Origin: Microbacterium hydrocarbonoxydans
GTDB taxonomy: Bacteria > Actinomycetota > Actinomycetes > Actinomycetales > Microbacteriaceae
Direction of reading: 5' to 3'
Length of the DNA: 64,000 bases
Assembly (NCBI RefSeq): GCF_900105205.1
Contig: NZ_FNSQ01000005.1
Location: 1,674,001 to 1,738,000, forward strand
Positions within the stretch are counted from its first letter, which is position 1; each line of letters opens with the position of its first letter. Under the pieces are notes generated by a model that ran no database searches, was not told the origin of the DNA, and worked only from the letters and a program-made list of their open reading frames with translations. Position numbers and translations under genes: made by a program. Shown here in pieces: positions 1-9,327 of this stretch.

Positions 1-1
1 A

Positions 2-652
2 CGACTGCCCATACCGCAGCCGATCCCCCAGCTGCATCCGCTGAGGGACACGAGCTCGGCGCGGACGACAATTCAGGAGTTCCCTGGGCGTCGCCTGCGG
101 ATCACCATCGACCATGCGCCCCTGGAAGGCGTAACGCCGGACATGCTGCTCTGGTGGTTCTCCCACATCGGCGACACGATGACCTACGCGGGCCAGACCT
201 ACCCGCGATATCGCGTGTGGCACCCGCTGGATCACATCCACTGGGAGCTGAAACGAGAGGCACCGGGGGGCGGAGCCGCGGAAGGCGCCCGCTTCCGGAT
301 CGTCGAAGCCATGGGGCGGAGCGAAGCGCACTACGTCGACTCAATCGACCGGGTCGAGAAGCTCGATCGCACCGGCATCCGTCTCGTCCTCCGCGTCGCC
401 GGCGCCCAGTTATTCCAGCTGGAGCACACCTGGTCAGAAGGGCGCGGGCGCACGCACTACGTGAGCGTCCTCGACCTCGGGTCGCGCTCCCGTTTGGGTT
501 ATCCGGTGAACGCCTATCTCCGGAAGCACGTCTTCGGTGCGGGCATGCCGGAGGCCTGGCTGAAGCACAACATCGAGGAGGTTGGACTGTTCGAGCACAT
601 CCTCCCGGAACTGTACGAACGAGAGCACGCAGGAAAGAGGAATCGATCATGA
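2..652 (+). CDS. DAPG hydrolase (PhlG)-like protein, 5' partial
   Basis: The reading frame is open from the first bases of the window, so the true start lies upstream; the ATG at 143 sits inside a conserved-looking stretch and is not the likely start. The visible part (about 216 residues) resembles the PhlG/2,4-diacetylphloroglucinol hydrolase domain family, zinc-dependent enzymes that cleave a C-C bond in phloroglucinol-type ketones. Recognisable stretches are the segment around LLWWFSHIGDTM, the HPLDHIHWEL segment and a C-terminal FEHILPELY with candidate zinc-binding His residues; exact ligands are inferred. The stop overlaps the next start (ATGA), implying translational coupling to the SDR gene. 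The substrate in this organism is unknown. Confidence 0.7.
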   Translation, partial: RLPIPQPIPQLHPLRDTSSARTTIQEFPGRRLRITIDHAPLEGVTPDMLLWWFSHIGDTMTYAGQTYPRYRVWHPLDHIHWELKREAPGGGAAEGARFRIVEAMGRSEAHYVDSIDRVEKLDRTGIRLVLRVAGAQLFQLEHTWSEGRGRTHYVSVLDLGSRSRLGYPVNAYLRKHVFGAGMPEAWLKHNIEEVGLFEHILPELYEREHAGKRNRS

Positions 653-1596
653 AGACAGAGGTGCACGCCGTCATCGGTGCCACCGGAGCCACCGGCCGGG
701 TGATCGTGCGGGAACTCAGCGGGCAGGGGATCCCAGTGCGCGCGGTCAGCCGCCGCGGGGCCCCGTCGAGTCTTCCGGGGGTACAGGCGGTCGCCGCCGA
801 CGCGCTCGACTCGGGCAGCCTCACTGCTGCGCTGGAAGGCGTCGATGTCGTCTATCACTGCGTCATGCCGACCTTCGCGAGATGGCAAGCGGACTTCCCG
901 CGCATGACCCGAGCGATCGCCGACGCCGCCGGAAAGGCCGGAGCTCGACTGGTCTTCGCCGACGACACGTGGATGTACGGGAAGGTCGAGGGCCTCATTT
1001 CGGAGCGGACCCCAGAGAACCCGGTCAGTCACAAGGGTGTCCTCCGTGCGTGGTTGGCGGAGATGCTCCTCACGTCGCATTTCCGCGGCGATGTGCCTGT
1101 CGTGATCGGACGTGCGTCCGAGCTCTACGGCCCGGGGGTGGGGTCTCTCCTAGGAGCCAACTTCCTCGGTGCCATCGCGAAGGGCAAGCGACCTCTCTAT
1201 ATCGGCGACCCTGATCTGCCGATCACCCCGACCTACATCGAGGACTTCGCACGCAGCCTCATCGTCCTCGGCCGTGCACCGGAATCATTCGGTCGGACCT
1301 GGATCGTGCCGACGCCGCTGCCGACGACCGGGCGCAAGCTGATGCGCATCGCGAGCAGCCAGGTCGGCGCTGCGCCGCGCCTCCATAAAATCGGCAGCGG
1401 CGTCGGCAAGACGTTAGGGCTTGTGTGGCCGCTGGCTCGTGAGGGCGCGGAGATGATTTATCAGTTCGAGCAGCCCTTCGTCGTGGACGGCAGCGACTTC
1501 ACCGCCACCTTCGGCAGCTCGCCGACGAGCTATGACGCGGCGATCGCGTCGACGATCGCCTGGTATCGGGATGCCGACTCCCGGAGCACCCGCTGA
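649..1596 (+). CDS. NAD(P)-binding SDR/epimerase family protein
   Basis: This 315-residue protein has an N-terminal Rossmann fold with the nucleotide-binding motif GATGATG at about residues 10-16, followed by an extended/atypical SDR or NmrA-like body. The ATG at 649 is chosen over earlier in-frame starts because it overlaps the upstream stop and has an AGGAAAGAGG ribosome binding site at 630-639. No canonical YxxxK catalytic pair is obvious, so it may be an NAD(P)-dependent reductase, epimerase or non-catalytic sensor-like member. Its coupling to the PhlG-like hydrolase suggests a shared role in aromatic or polyketide-like compound turnover; that is inference. Confidence 0.8.
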   Translation: MKTEVHAVIGATGATGRVIVRELSGQGIPVRAVSRRGAPSSLPGVQAVAADALDSGSLTAALEGVDVVYHCVMPTFARWQADFPRMTRAIADAAGKAGARLVFADDTWMYGKVEGLISERTPENPVSHKGVLRAWLAEMLLTSHFRGDVPVVIGRASELYGPGVGSLLGANFLGAIAKGKRPLYIGDPDLPITPTYIEDFARSLIVLGRAPESFGRTWIVPTPLPTTGRKLMRIASSQVGAAPRLHKIGSGVGKTLGLVWPLAREGAEMIYQFEQPFVVDGSDFTATFGSSPTSYDAAIASTIAWYRDADSRSTR

Positions 1597-1616
1597 CGCG
1601 TAGAGAACACTCCTCA

Positions 1617-1650
1617 ACAGCCCCACCGCCGTGCTCGGCGATGGGGCTGT
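1617..1650 (+). terminator. Hairpin terminator after the SDR gene
   Basis: Inverted repeat ACAGCCCC ... GGGGCTGT with an inner CGCCG/CGGCG stem, 20 bases after the SDR stop and followed by a weak T stretch (cgcctttc). Confidence 0.6.
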
Positions 1651-1753
1651 CGCCTTTCACGACGACGAACTCTCTTGAAAGACCGGTGAAAGCGGCCGAG
1701 GTGAGACTCGAGAGGTCCGCGATCAGCGGCCGCCATCAACCCGGAAGAACTCC

Positions 1754-4700
1754 ATGCGTACGCAGCTCTCCCGCCACCGCGCCTCCTTCACCGCCATCGC
1801 AACGATCGCGGCTCTCCTGCTGTCGCCGCTCGTCGCAGCGATGCCAGCGGCGCCTGCAGCCGCAATTGCGTCGGTGGCTGCCGCCGCGACACCCGAATGG
1901 GCCGCCTCCGTGCGATCCGAGCTGGCGTCGCTCTCCGAGTCCGTCGCCGCGGCCGTAGCCTCCGCCGACGAGATGTCGGCTGCGGCGGACGACCTGTGCG
2001 GTGTGCGTTGGGTCGGTCCGGAGAGCGGCGGTCGGTGGGACAATGCCGCGAACTGGGCGCCACACGTCCCGACTGACGCCGACGACGTGTGCATCCTCGC
2101 CGAGGACGTCACGATCGGCGCCAAGACGATCGTCTCGGTGAAGAGCCTCAACGCAGACGCGGAGATCATCGTCGCGGGAGACCTCGGTCTCGAAGCCCGA
2201 TCGAGCATCGAGGCGCTCACCCTCACCTCCGAAACGGAAGCATGGGCCGAGCCGCGTCTGTGGCTCACCGAGGACACCATGCTCTCCGTGGTGAAGCTCA
2301 AGGTCGTACGCGCGAGTGCGTCCGCTCTGGGACACGGACTGCTTCATGTCACCGATGAGTTCGACGTGGTCAGCGCCGACTTCATCGTGGAGCCAGGCCT
2401 CTCGGTCGCGTCCACCGCTGTGACGGATGTCGACGGGGAGGGAGGGCTGCTGCAGATCCGTGCTCTATCGATCCTCCATGGTCAGTGGTGGGCACGCGAG
2501 GGCACGCGCATTGAGGTCGTCGGGCCGGTGGGCTTCCTCGAAGGTTCCGTCCTCGAGGGCGCCGGCGAGGTCGTCGTTGCGGACAAGGGTCGGCTCATCC
2601 AGGACGGCACGCTCGAAGTCGGCGCTCTGCTGGTCGAGACCGGCGGCGAAGCCGTCATCGACCCTCAAGGCGACGCGACGGTGACCCCGGGGGAGATCCG
2701 CGTGCAGGGCGGCGCGCTCTCCACCACGGCGTCGATCTCGCCCGCCCGGATGCGGCTCGGGGCCGGAACCTTCTCGCCCGGTGCCGACGTGCACGTCACA
2801 GAGTCGATCGCGTGGGCGGAGGCCCGCGTCGCAGCTCCCGGTGTCACGGTGCACACCCCGGAACTGGTCGCCTTCGGCACCGGGGGAGTGCTCGAGAGCG
2901 GCGCCGTCATCGCGGGCTCGATCCGAGTGCCGGACGACTTCGTCACCAACCTGACCATCGCGGCCGACGCGTCAGTGGACGCCGAATCGCTCGCCTCCGC
3001 TGTAGGGTCGACGTTCTCTGTGCTCGGGGAGGGCTGGTTCACTCTCAACGGCACTCTTAACGCCGAGCGATCCTCGGTCGAGATCGCGAGCCGCTTCAAC
3101 CTGACCGAGGAGTCGTACCTGTCCTTCGGGCCTGCGTCCACGTTGCGTCTCGAGGGTGCGGGCACGATCGGGGGCGCGCTCTCGATGGGCGAGGGCAGCG
3201 CGATGGAGATCGTCGGCCAGGTCGAGTCGACGCCCCGCAGCACGATGAGCATGGCCGGCGATCTGAAGGTGCGCAAGGGGGCGCACCTGAGCGCGCACGG
3301 CTGGCTCTCGTCGACAGCACTCGTCGTGGAGGGCGAACTCTCAATGCACGATGAGGCCGCCGTCATCCCGCAGTCCGCACGCGTCACGGGCTGGCTGCAC
3401 CTGATGGACGAGTCGCGTCTCGCCGCGGTACAGGTCTCGGTCGGCGACACCGCTGCGCTGACCATCGAGAAGTCCGCGACGGTCGACGTCTCGGGCGACG
3501 CCTCCGGACTGGTCGAGATCGACGCCGGTGGTGCGCTCGAAGGGTCAGGAACGGTCGAGGGATCCGTGCGGAACAACGGCACGCTGCGCCCCGGCGGTGA
3601 CAGCTTCGGCGTGCTCACTGTGCACGGTGACTTGCAGCTGTCAGGCGCCTCGACTCTGCAGGCGCAGTTCGGCGCAGAGGCGGAGGACCGGATCACCGTG
3701 GGCGGCACCGCATCGCTCGGCGGCACCGTCGAGGTGATCGCCGACGACGACATCGAGCTTCCCCGCGCTGTCGCTCTCGTGTCGGCCGGTGCGATTCGAG
3801 GCGAGTTCGCTCCGCTGGACGGTTGCCGCGAACTCGAACGCGACGGATCCACGATGGTGCTCTACCTGATGCTGTGCGCCTCGATCGCCGACGCCGAAGC
3901 GGCCGAGGACGCCGGGCACGTCGAAGTGCCGATCGAGCTGTCGAGCCCATCCGGTACCGAGGTCGTCGTCAGTTGGATGACGGAGGATGGCACCGCCCGG
4001 GCGGGAGACGACTACGTCACCTCCTCCGGCGAAGTGCGGTTCGCGAAAGGAGAGACGCAGCAGTCGGTGCGTGTCCCGATCCTCGACGACGAGCGTAAGC
4101 AGGGGGATGTCGCCTTCACCGTGCAGCTGAGTGCTGGCGGCGACGTGCGGGTCGATCGCGAATCCGCGACCGTCACCATCCGCGAGAACGAGAAGATGCC
4201 GGAGTGGGTGACCCGTCTCATCCTGAACGACACCACTAGCCAGACTCGCATCTCCCATATGGATGAGACTCACGTGTACGCGAGAGCCGGCGACCTGACT
4301 TATCAGGTGAGCCTCGCAGACGGTCGCCGGGTGGCGCTCGATGGCGTCGCGCGGGTCGCTGATGCCCTGCCGGACGGTGGCCTGATCGGCTACTGCTGGG
4401 ATGAGGCGCATGTCGAACAACCGTGCTTCTCGGACACTGGAGACCTCTGGCAATCGATGCCCGCGCCGACCGGAGGACGTGTCGAGCTCGTCGGCATCGA
4501 TCCGGAAGGGCGCGTGTTCGCGCGCTTTGTGCCGCGCGGAGCGGCGGGTGGCGACGATCCGCTTTCCGCCACGACCCTCATGTGGGAGGACGTCGAAGCC
4601 GAGCCTGCGACCTTCGACGCGCCCGGTGCAATCGCCGCGATGAACGACCGCGGCGACATGATCCTCACGCGCGTCAACGGCAGCACTGGGACGAGCTGGT

Positions 4701-7700
4701 ATCGCACAGCCGACGGCACACTCACCGAGCTCCCGGGCACCGGTGACCCGGCGCTCCCTCGTATCGAGGCGACCGCCCTGAGTTCCGACGGCAAAGTCGT
4801 GGGCTGGTCCTCCGGCTCGACCCCCGGCATCAGCGATGAGGCCTGGCTGTGGACTCCGGACGAGGGCGGCATCTCCCTCGGTCGCGGCACCCTACGTCCG
4901 ACGTCCGTGAACGCGTCAGGCGTCGTCGTCGGCGACTCGTGGAACGACACCGCGTTGATCCACCGCGGCTGGATCTGGCGCGACGGAGTGCGCCAGAATC
5001 TCAGCGAAGTCGGGGACGGTCCGGACATCGGCATCGGCGAATACACCGGAGCGGTATGGATCACCGACACCGGCATCATCGGAGCCGCTATCGGGGCCAT
5101 CCCCTTCGACAACCACGCACACGTCGCCCTCTATCCTGTCGGCGCTGCACCCGAACCGGCAAAACTCCAGTTCGAGGGGCATCTCGACGAAGCATCCGCC
5201 ACCGGTGCCGACGAACCCGTGCTGGTGACGGACGACACCGTCGAAGGCAACACTGTCCGCCTCGTCGCGAACGTCGCCAACAACGACGAAAAGCGCTCAG
5301 TCAAGGACCTGAAGGTGCGGTTCTGGGTCGACGGCGAGGTCGTCTCGGAGACCGACTCGTTTGAGCTCGAGCCCGGAGATCGCATTGAGCATCATGCGCG
5401 GTGGGAGACCGAGGGGCTGGCATGGGAGGACGGCGTCCCGGCGGGAAAGCACGAGGTGACCATCGAACTTGTCGACGGTGACGGTGTGCGCGACACGCTC
5501 GAGGGCGAGGTGACGGTCAATCCCCGCCCGGTCATCGCGGTACCCGGATTCCTGTCCTCCGACGGAGCATGGCAGGAATTCACTGACCGGCTGCAGTCGG
5601 CCAACGAGGGCTGGCACGTCGAGATCACCGCGCAGGACGTCGCAACCGAGAACCCCGACGTCGTCGTGGCGAACGCCGCGACGCTCGCAACTACCATCCA
5701 GGAAGTACGAGCGCTCACCAACGCGCAGCGAGTCGACCTGGTCGCACACTCCACGGGAGGGATCGCCGCACGGGAGTATCTCGCCCGCGGAATGGAACAC
5801 GGCGACGGCCGAGAGGTGGAGCGGCTGCTCATGCTCGGCACTCCGAACGCGGGAGCGGCGTGCGCGGATCTCTTCCTCGATCCGATTCATCTGCCCTATC
5901 GCAGCGACATCATGTCCCTGTTCAACCTTGCAACCAGCGAGACCGGCGGCGTCGCTGTCTCGGGGGCCGCCGGGACCGCGGAGACAGCGACCTGCGATGT
6001 CGAGGAGCCGGGTGACGGATTCTCTGTGGCAGGCTCCGCGCTCTGGAACGTGCGCGACGCCGCGACCTACGACCTGCGTCTTGAAGAGCTCGTAGGAGAC
6101 GCAGAGGTGACGGAAGACTTCGTGCTTGCGCGCTTGTCGGGACAGGCCGGTGAGGCAGGACTGTTCGACTGGGTCGGCGACCTGTTTGACGGCGCTGGCC
6201 GGGCGCTGGGCTTCGTGGCTCCCCCCGAACGTCCTGCGCCGCAGGTTCTAGCCCTCCGCACGGCCACGCTGGCTCCGGGGGAGAAGCGCACCTGGGCCAC
6301 CGCCGTTCCTGCCGACATCGCAGCGGCTGGCGTCACGATCAGCGCTCCCGCAGAGGTTTCCGCGCAATTCCGCTTCGATCGCGCCGGGGGCGAAGTCTAT
6401 GACGTGCCGCAAGGCTCCGGAGCAGTGTCCGACCAGACGGTGCGGGTGGCGGGGCCTGCGGTAGGGAATTGGGCCGTCGACTTCACGAATTCTTCCGCCG
6501 AGAGGGTGACCGTGACCTACGCCGTTTGGGTGACTGGTGCGGCGACGCGCGTCATCGCCGATCTCGACGCTGTCGACCTCTTCGGAACAGCATCCGTCAC
6601 CGCTCGTATCGACGGGCCCGGCGCTCGTCCCTCGACGCTCAACGCGTCCGTGACGACCGCAGACGGCGCGTCTCGCGAGGTGACCCTTCGTGACGACGGC
6701 ACCCGCGGCGATGCGAATGCCGGCGACGGCACCTTCTCGGTTTCCCTCGAAGGCCTCGCGCAGGGCGCTGCCGGTGTGTACGTCTCCGGTCGCGTGGCGG
6801 GGGTCATCCGCGGCTCGACGGCTGCGACACTCCTGTCCGGGGGAGAGGACAACCCCGGGAACGATGCGCCCACCGCCCGCGACCTCATCGTCGACACGGT
6901 GTACGCGACACCCGTGCGGCTGCAAATGATCGGAGCCGATCCGGAAGCCGACGACTTGACCTACACGATCACCGAGCCCTCCGAGCATGGCACGATCGAC
7001 GACGGGACCACTCCGCAGAGGATGTTCACCCCCGACCGCGACTTCGTCGGCGAGACCACCCTGCGCTACACCGTGTCGGACGGCCAGACCGAGTCGGCAC
7101 CCGCCACGATCACGGTGCGGGTTGCGAAGGCGCCCGTCGAAGTATCGACCATCGAGCCACTGGGGCAGGGGGCCCGAGACAACATCCGCTTCTCACTCTC
7201 CGGACCCGCAGGATCCATCGCCCCCGACCCCGCCGTGCGGGTGGAATCGACGTGGCAAGGCGACCGAGACGCGGCCAAGATCGACGGTGCGCGGTTCGCG
7301 CGGCCGGTCGATCTCGGCACCGACCTGGCCGCCGGCACCTACCCATTCATCGTGCATTTCCCCGGCGACGCCTTCCACGAGGCCGGCGATGTGCGGGCGA
7401 CAGTCCGCATCACCGCAAACGCCGCACCCCGCATTCTCGCGCTCTACGCCGGAGCCGGTGCGGAGGCTGGACGCGGCACCCGCCTCGACCTGCGTGCCTT
7501 CGACGCAGAGGAGGGGATCGTCCGCTACGACCTCGACGTCGACGGCGACGGCGAATGGGACATCTCTCACGACCGATCCGTCGAACCCGCAGTCGGCAGC
7601 GGTACTCGAGCGCAGTCTTTCGTGCATGAGTTCGCGACCGAGGGGGCCACCGTCGTCCGGGCACGTGTCACCGATCGTTTCGGCGTCACCGCCGAGCGAG

Positions 7701-9175
7701 AGCTGCACGTGCAGGTCACTCCGAAGGGACCGGACGGACCGCATCAGCCGATCCGCAACCCGGAAGGCGACATCCTCGCGATCGACCACGGCGTCGGCGA
7801 CTGGAACTACACCGACCAGGCGCTTCCGGCGATCGGCGACAGCGGGCGCTACCTCGTAACCGGCGCGAGATCGTCGACCGATGCGAACGGTGGTCAGCGA
7901 GTCACCCTCACCGTGTCGGACACGGTGACAGGGACGCAGCGCACTTACGAGGCAGCCGTGCAGAACTCACAGAGCGCCGTCGGCCTCTCGTCGAACGCAC
8001 CGCTCGGCGTCATCGGCTCGACGCTGCTGCACCTTGAGACCGGCGCGACAACGGATCTCGGCGCGCACGTCATCGACCTTCGTCGATCGACCGTGAGCGA
8101 CGACGGGAACCGGGTCGTCACATGGGATCAGGCCACCCGACAGGTCATCCTCCGGGACCTCGCATCCGGAGAGGTGCGCGAGCTGGAGATCACGGGCGAG
8201 CTGGCACCACTGATCAGTGCAGACGGATCCACGGTCATGCGAGCCGGTGCTCGCCCCGGCACGATCACCGTCCTCAACGTGGCAACTAGCGAGTCGCGGG
8301 TCGTTGAGGTCTTCGGCCCGCGCGCTCGCGTGGTCGACGTCTCCGACGACGGACGCTTCGCGCTCGTGCGCGCCATCGGCGACCTCGGCTCCGCGCTCGG
8401 CGACACAGACGGGATAAATGACGCGTACCGGATCGACACCCGTACAGGTGAGCGCATCGAGGTCACCACGAAACTCGACCCGGGTGCTGCCGGCACTGCG
8501 CTGGGCGGACAGGCCGCGCTGAGCGGCGACGGCTCGACGGTCGTGGTCTGGGGCCGATCCAGCGGCGCCGCGCCCGGCCTGTACCGAGTCCTGGTCGAGG
8601 ACGAGACCATGGTCCGGATCGATGTCACTCGAACCGGGGCGCCCGGGACGACTCTTCGCCGCACCGACGAGGGATGCCTCACTGGCGACATCGATCACTG
8701 CCCTCACTTGACCGCCTGGCCGGAGCAGCCGATCCTCGACGTATCGCCGGACGGGCGCAGCGTCCTGTTCGGAACGTTCCTCAACGACCTGTTCCCCGGT
8801 GATGTTCATGCGACAGTGGATGGTCCTGTGGGGTCGTCGGCGACAGACCTCGCGCACTCGTTGAACTACATCCGCTGGACCATGCCGGATAACCCCGGAG
8901 ACCCGGACAACCCCGGAGACCCGGACAACCCCGGAGACCCGGACAACCCCGGAGACCCGGACAACCCCGGAGACCCGAACACCCCGAGCCCCGGAGATCC
9001 CCCGACTCCGGCTGACCCGCCGTCGGATACGGACCCCCAACCGCACCCGAGCGGGTCGGGTGGCCTCGCCGATACCGGCGCGGTCGCTCCCGTGATCGCC
9101 CTGATGGTCGCGCTCACCCTGCTGTTCGTCGGCGGGACGATGCGTCGTGCTTCCCGGCGGTCTGGCGCAAGCTGA
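1754..9175 (+). CDS. Giant secreted multidomain protein with LADTG sortase signal
   Basis: This 2473-residue protein has a Sec-type signal peptide (about residues 1-37). Approximate domains: a Gly/Ser/Ala-rich beta-helix-like region (60-700), a Calx-beta domain (707-814), HAF-type repeats resembling a propeller (820-1130; DGKVVGWSS, ASGVVVGDS), a CARDB-like beta domain (1140-1255), a lipase-like alpha/beta-hydrolase segment (1256-1436) with AHSTGG placing the candidate nucleophile at Ser1333 and GTPNAGA after it, a choice-of-anchor-like domain (1590-1700), a cadherin/Big-like domain beginning NDAPTA (about 1710-1790), a PKD-like domain (1880-1990), a TolB-like propeller (2000-2380), DNPGDP repeats, LADTG at 2438-2442, a membrane helix and an Arg-rich tail. 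LAxTG is the motif preferred by actinobacterial class E sortases, so wall anchoring is likely. No sortase gene is in the window. Domain borders are estimates; the role is probably adhesion or surface hydrolysis. Confidence 0.85.
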   Translation: MRTQLSRHRASFTAIATIAALLLSPLVAAMPAAPAAAIASVAAAATPEWAASVRSELASLSESVAAAVASADEMSAAADDLCGVRWVGPESGGRWDNAANWAPHVPTDADDVCILAEDVTIGAKTIVSVKSLNADAEIIVAGDLGLEARSSIEALTLTSETEAWAEPRLWLTEDTMLSVVKLKVVRASASALGHGLLHVTDEFDVVSADFIVEPGLSVASTAVTDVDGEGGLLQIRALSILHGQWWAREGTRIEVVGPVGFLEGSVLEGAGEVVVADKGRLIQDGTLEVGALLVETGGEAVIDPQGDATVTPGEIRVQGGALSTTASISPARMRLGAGTFSPGADVHVTESIAWAEARVAAPGVTVHTPELVAFGTGGVLESGAVIAGSIRVPDDFVTNLTIAADASVDAESLASAVGSTFSVLGEGWFTLNGTLNAERSSVEIASRFNLTEESYLSFGPASTLRLEGAGTIGGALSMGEGSAMEIVGQVESTPRSTMSMAGDLKVRKGAHLSAHGWLSSTALVVEGELSMHDEAAVIPQSARVTGWLHLMDESRLAAVQVSVGDTAALTIEKSATVDVSGDASGLVEIDAGGALEGSGTVEGSVRNNGTLRPGGDSFGVLTVHGDLQLSGASTLQAQFGAEAEDRITVGGTASLGGTVEVIADDDIELPRAVALVSAGAIRGEFAPLDGCRELERDGSTMVLYLMLCASIADAEAAEDAGHVEVPIELSSPSGTEVVVSWMTEDGTARAGDDYVTSSGEVRFAKGETQQSVRVPILDDERKQGDVAFTVQLSAGGDVRVDRESATVTIRENEKMPEWVTRLILNDTTSQTRISHMDETHVYARAGDLTYQVSLADGRRVALDGVARVADALPDGGLIGYCWDEAHVEQPCFSDTGDLWQSMPAPTGGRVELVGIDPEGRVFARFVPRGAAGGDDPLSATTLMWEDVEAEPATFDAPGAIAAMNDRGDMILTRVNGSTGTSWYRTADGTLTELPGTGDPALPRIEATALSSDGKVVGWSSGSTPGISDEAWLWTPDEGGISLGRGTLRPTSVNASGVVVGDSWNDTALIHRGWIWRDGVRQNLSEVGDGPDIGIGEYTGAVWITDTGIIGAAIGAIPFDNHAHVALYPVGAAPEPAKLQFEGHLDEASATGADEPVLVTDDTVEGNTVRLVANVANNDEKRSVKDLKVRFWVDGEVVSETDSFELEPGDRIEHHARWETEGLAWEDGVPAGKHEVTIELVDGDGVRDTLEGEVTVNPRPVIAVPGFLSSDGAWQEFTDRLQSANEGWHVEITAQDVATENPDVVVANAATLATTIQEVRALTNAQRVDLVAHSTGGIAAREYLARGMEHGDGREVERLLMLGTPNAGAACADLFLDPIHLPYRSDIMSLFNLATSETGGVAVSGAAGTAETATCDVEEPGDGFSVAGSALWNVRDAATYDLRLEELVGDAEVTEDFVLARLSGQAGEAGLFDWVGDLFDGAGRALGFVAPPERPAPQVLALRTATLAPGEKRTWATAVPADIAAAGVTISAPAEVSAQFRFDRAGGEVYDVPQGSGAVSDQTVRVAGPAVGNWAVDFTNSSAERVTVTYAVWVTGAATRVIADLDAVDLFGTASVTARIDGPGARPSTLNASVTTADGASREVTLRDDGTRGDANAGDGTFSVSLEGLAQGAAGVYVSGRVAGVIRGSTAATLLSGGEDNPGNDAPTARDLIVDTVYATPVRLQMIGADPEADDLTYTITEPSEHGTIDDGTTPQRMFTPDRDFVGETTLRYTVSDGQTESAPATITVRVAKAPVEVSTIEPLGQGARDNIRFSLSGPAGSIAPDPAVRVESTWQGDRDAAKIDGARFARPVDLGTDLAAGTYPFIVHFPGDAFHEAGDVRATVRITANAAPRILALYAGAGAEAGRGTRLDLRAFDAEEGIVRYDLDVDGDGEWDISHDRSVEPAVGSGTRAQSFVHEFATEGATVVRARVTDRFGVTAERELHVQVTPKGPDGPHQPIRNPEGDILAIDHGVGDWNYTDQALPAIGDSGRYLVTGARSSTDANGGQRVTLTVSDTVTGTQRTYEAAVQNSQSAVGLSSNAPLGVIGSTLLHLETGATTDLGAHVIDLRRSTVSDDGNRVVTWDQATRQVILRDLASGEVRELEITGELAPLISADGSTVMRAGARPGTITVLNVATSESRVVEVFGPRARVVDVSDDGRFALVRAIGDLGSALGDTDGINDAYRIDTRTGERIEVTTKLDPGAAGTALGGQAALSGDGSTVVVWGRSSGAAPGLYRVLVEDETMVRIDVTRTGAPGTTLRRTDEGCLTGDIDHCPHLTAWPEQPILDVSPDGRSVLFGTFLNDLFPGDVHATVDGPVGSSATDLAHSLNYIRWTMPDNPGDPDNPGDPDNPGDPDNPGDPDNPGDPNTPSPGDPPTPADPPSDTDPQPHPSGSGGLADTGAVAPVIALMVALTLLFVGGTMRRASRRSGAS
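8888..8977 (+). repeat. Five 18-bp tandem repeats encoding DNPGDP
   Basis: Five almost identical copies of an 18-base unit encode DNPGDP hexapeptides. They form a stiff, acidic Pro/Gly-rich spacer just before the wall-sorting signal of the giant surface protein; the first copy differs by GAT for GAC. Similar spacers let surface proteins cross the peptidoglycan. Confidence 0.95.
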
Positions 9176-9193
9176 CCGCAGGAGGTGATCCCG

Positions 9194-9241
9194 CGAATCC
9201 CCTTTCGGATGCCGCCGCGGCGGCGTTCGGAAGGGGATTCG
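9194..9241 (+). terminator. Long hairpin after the giant surface gene
   Basis: A long imperfect inverted repeat, CGAATCCCCTT ... AAGGGGATTCG with GC-rich inner pairing, lies 18 bases after the stop. It lacks a strong T tract but fits an actinobacterial terminator. Confidence 0.65.
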
Positions 9242-9315
9242 TGTCCGACAACGACGTGAAAGCGGACTGAAAGGGCGCGGCTGACGAAGGAAAGAGCACT
9301 GCAAGAGCCCCTTCC

Positions 9316-9321
9316 TAACCT
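9316..9321 (+). promoter_or_regulatory. -10 element TAACCT, leaderless protease start
   Basis: TAACCT is followed by 6 bases and then the ATG of the protease gene, the spacing expected when transcription begins at the start codon. No Shine-Dalgarno sequence is present. Confidence 0.6.
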
Positions 9322-9327
9322 CGCAGC

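Noticed and set aside
8888..8977. Tandem repeats as a CRISPR-like array
   Set aside because: The repeats are contiguous, without spacers, and encode an in-frame hexapeptide.
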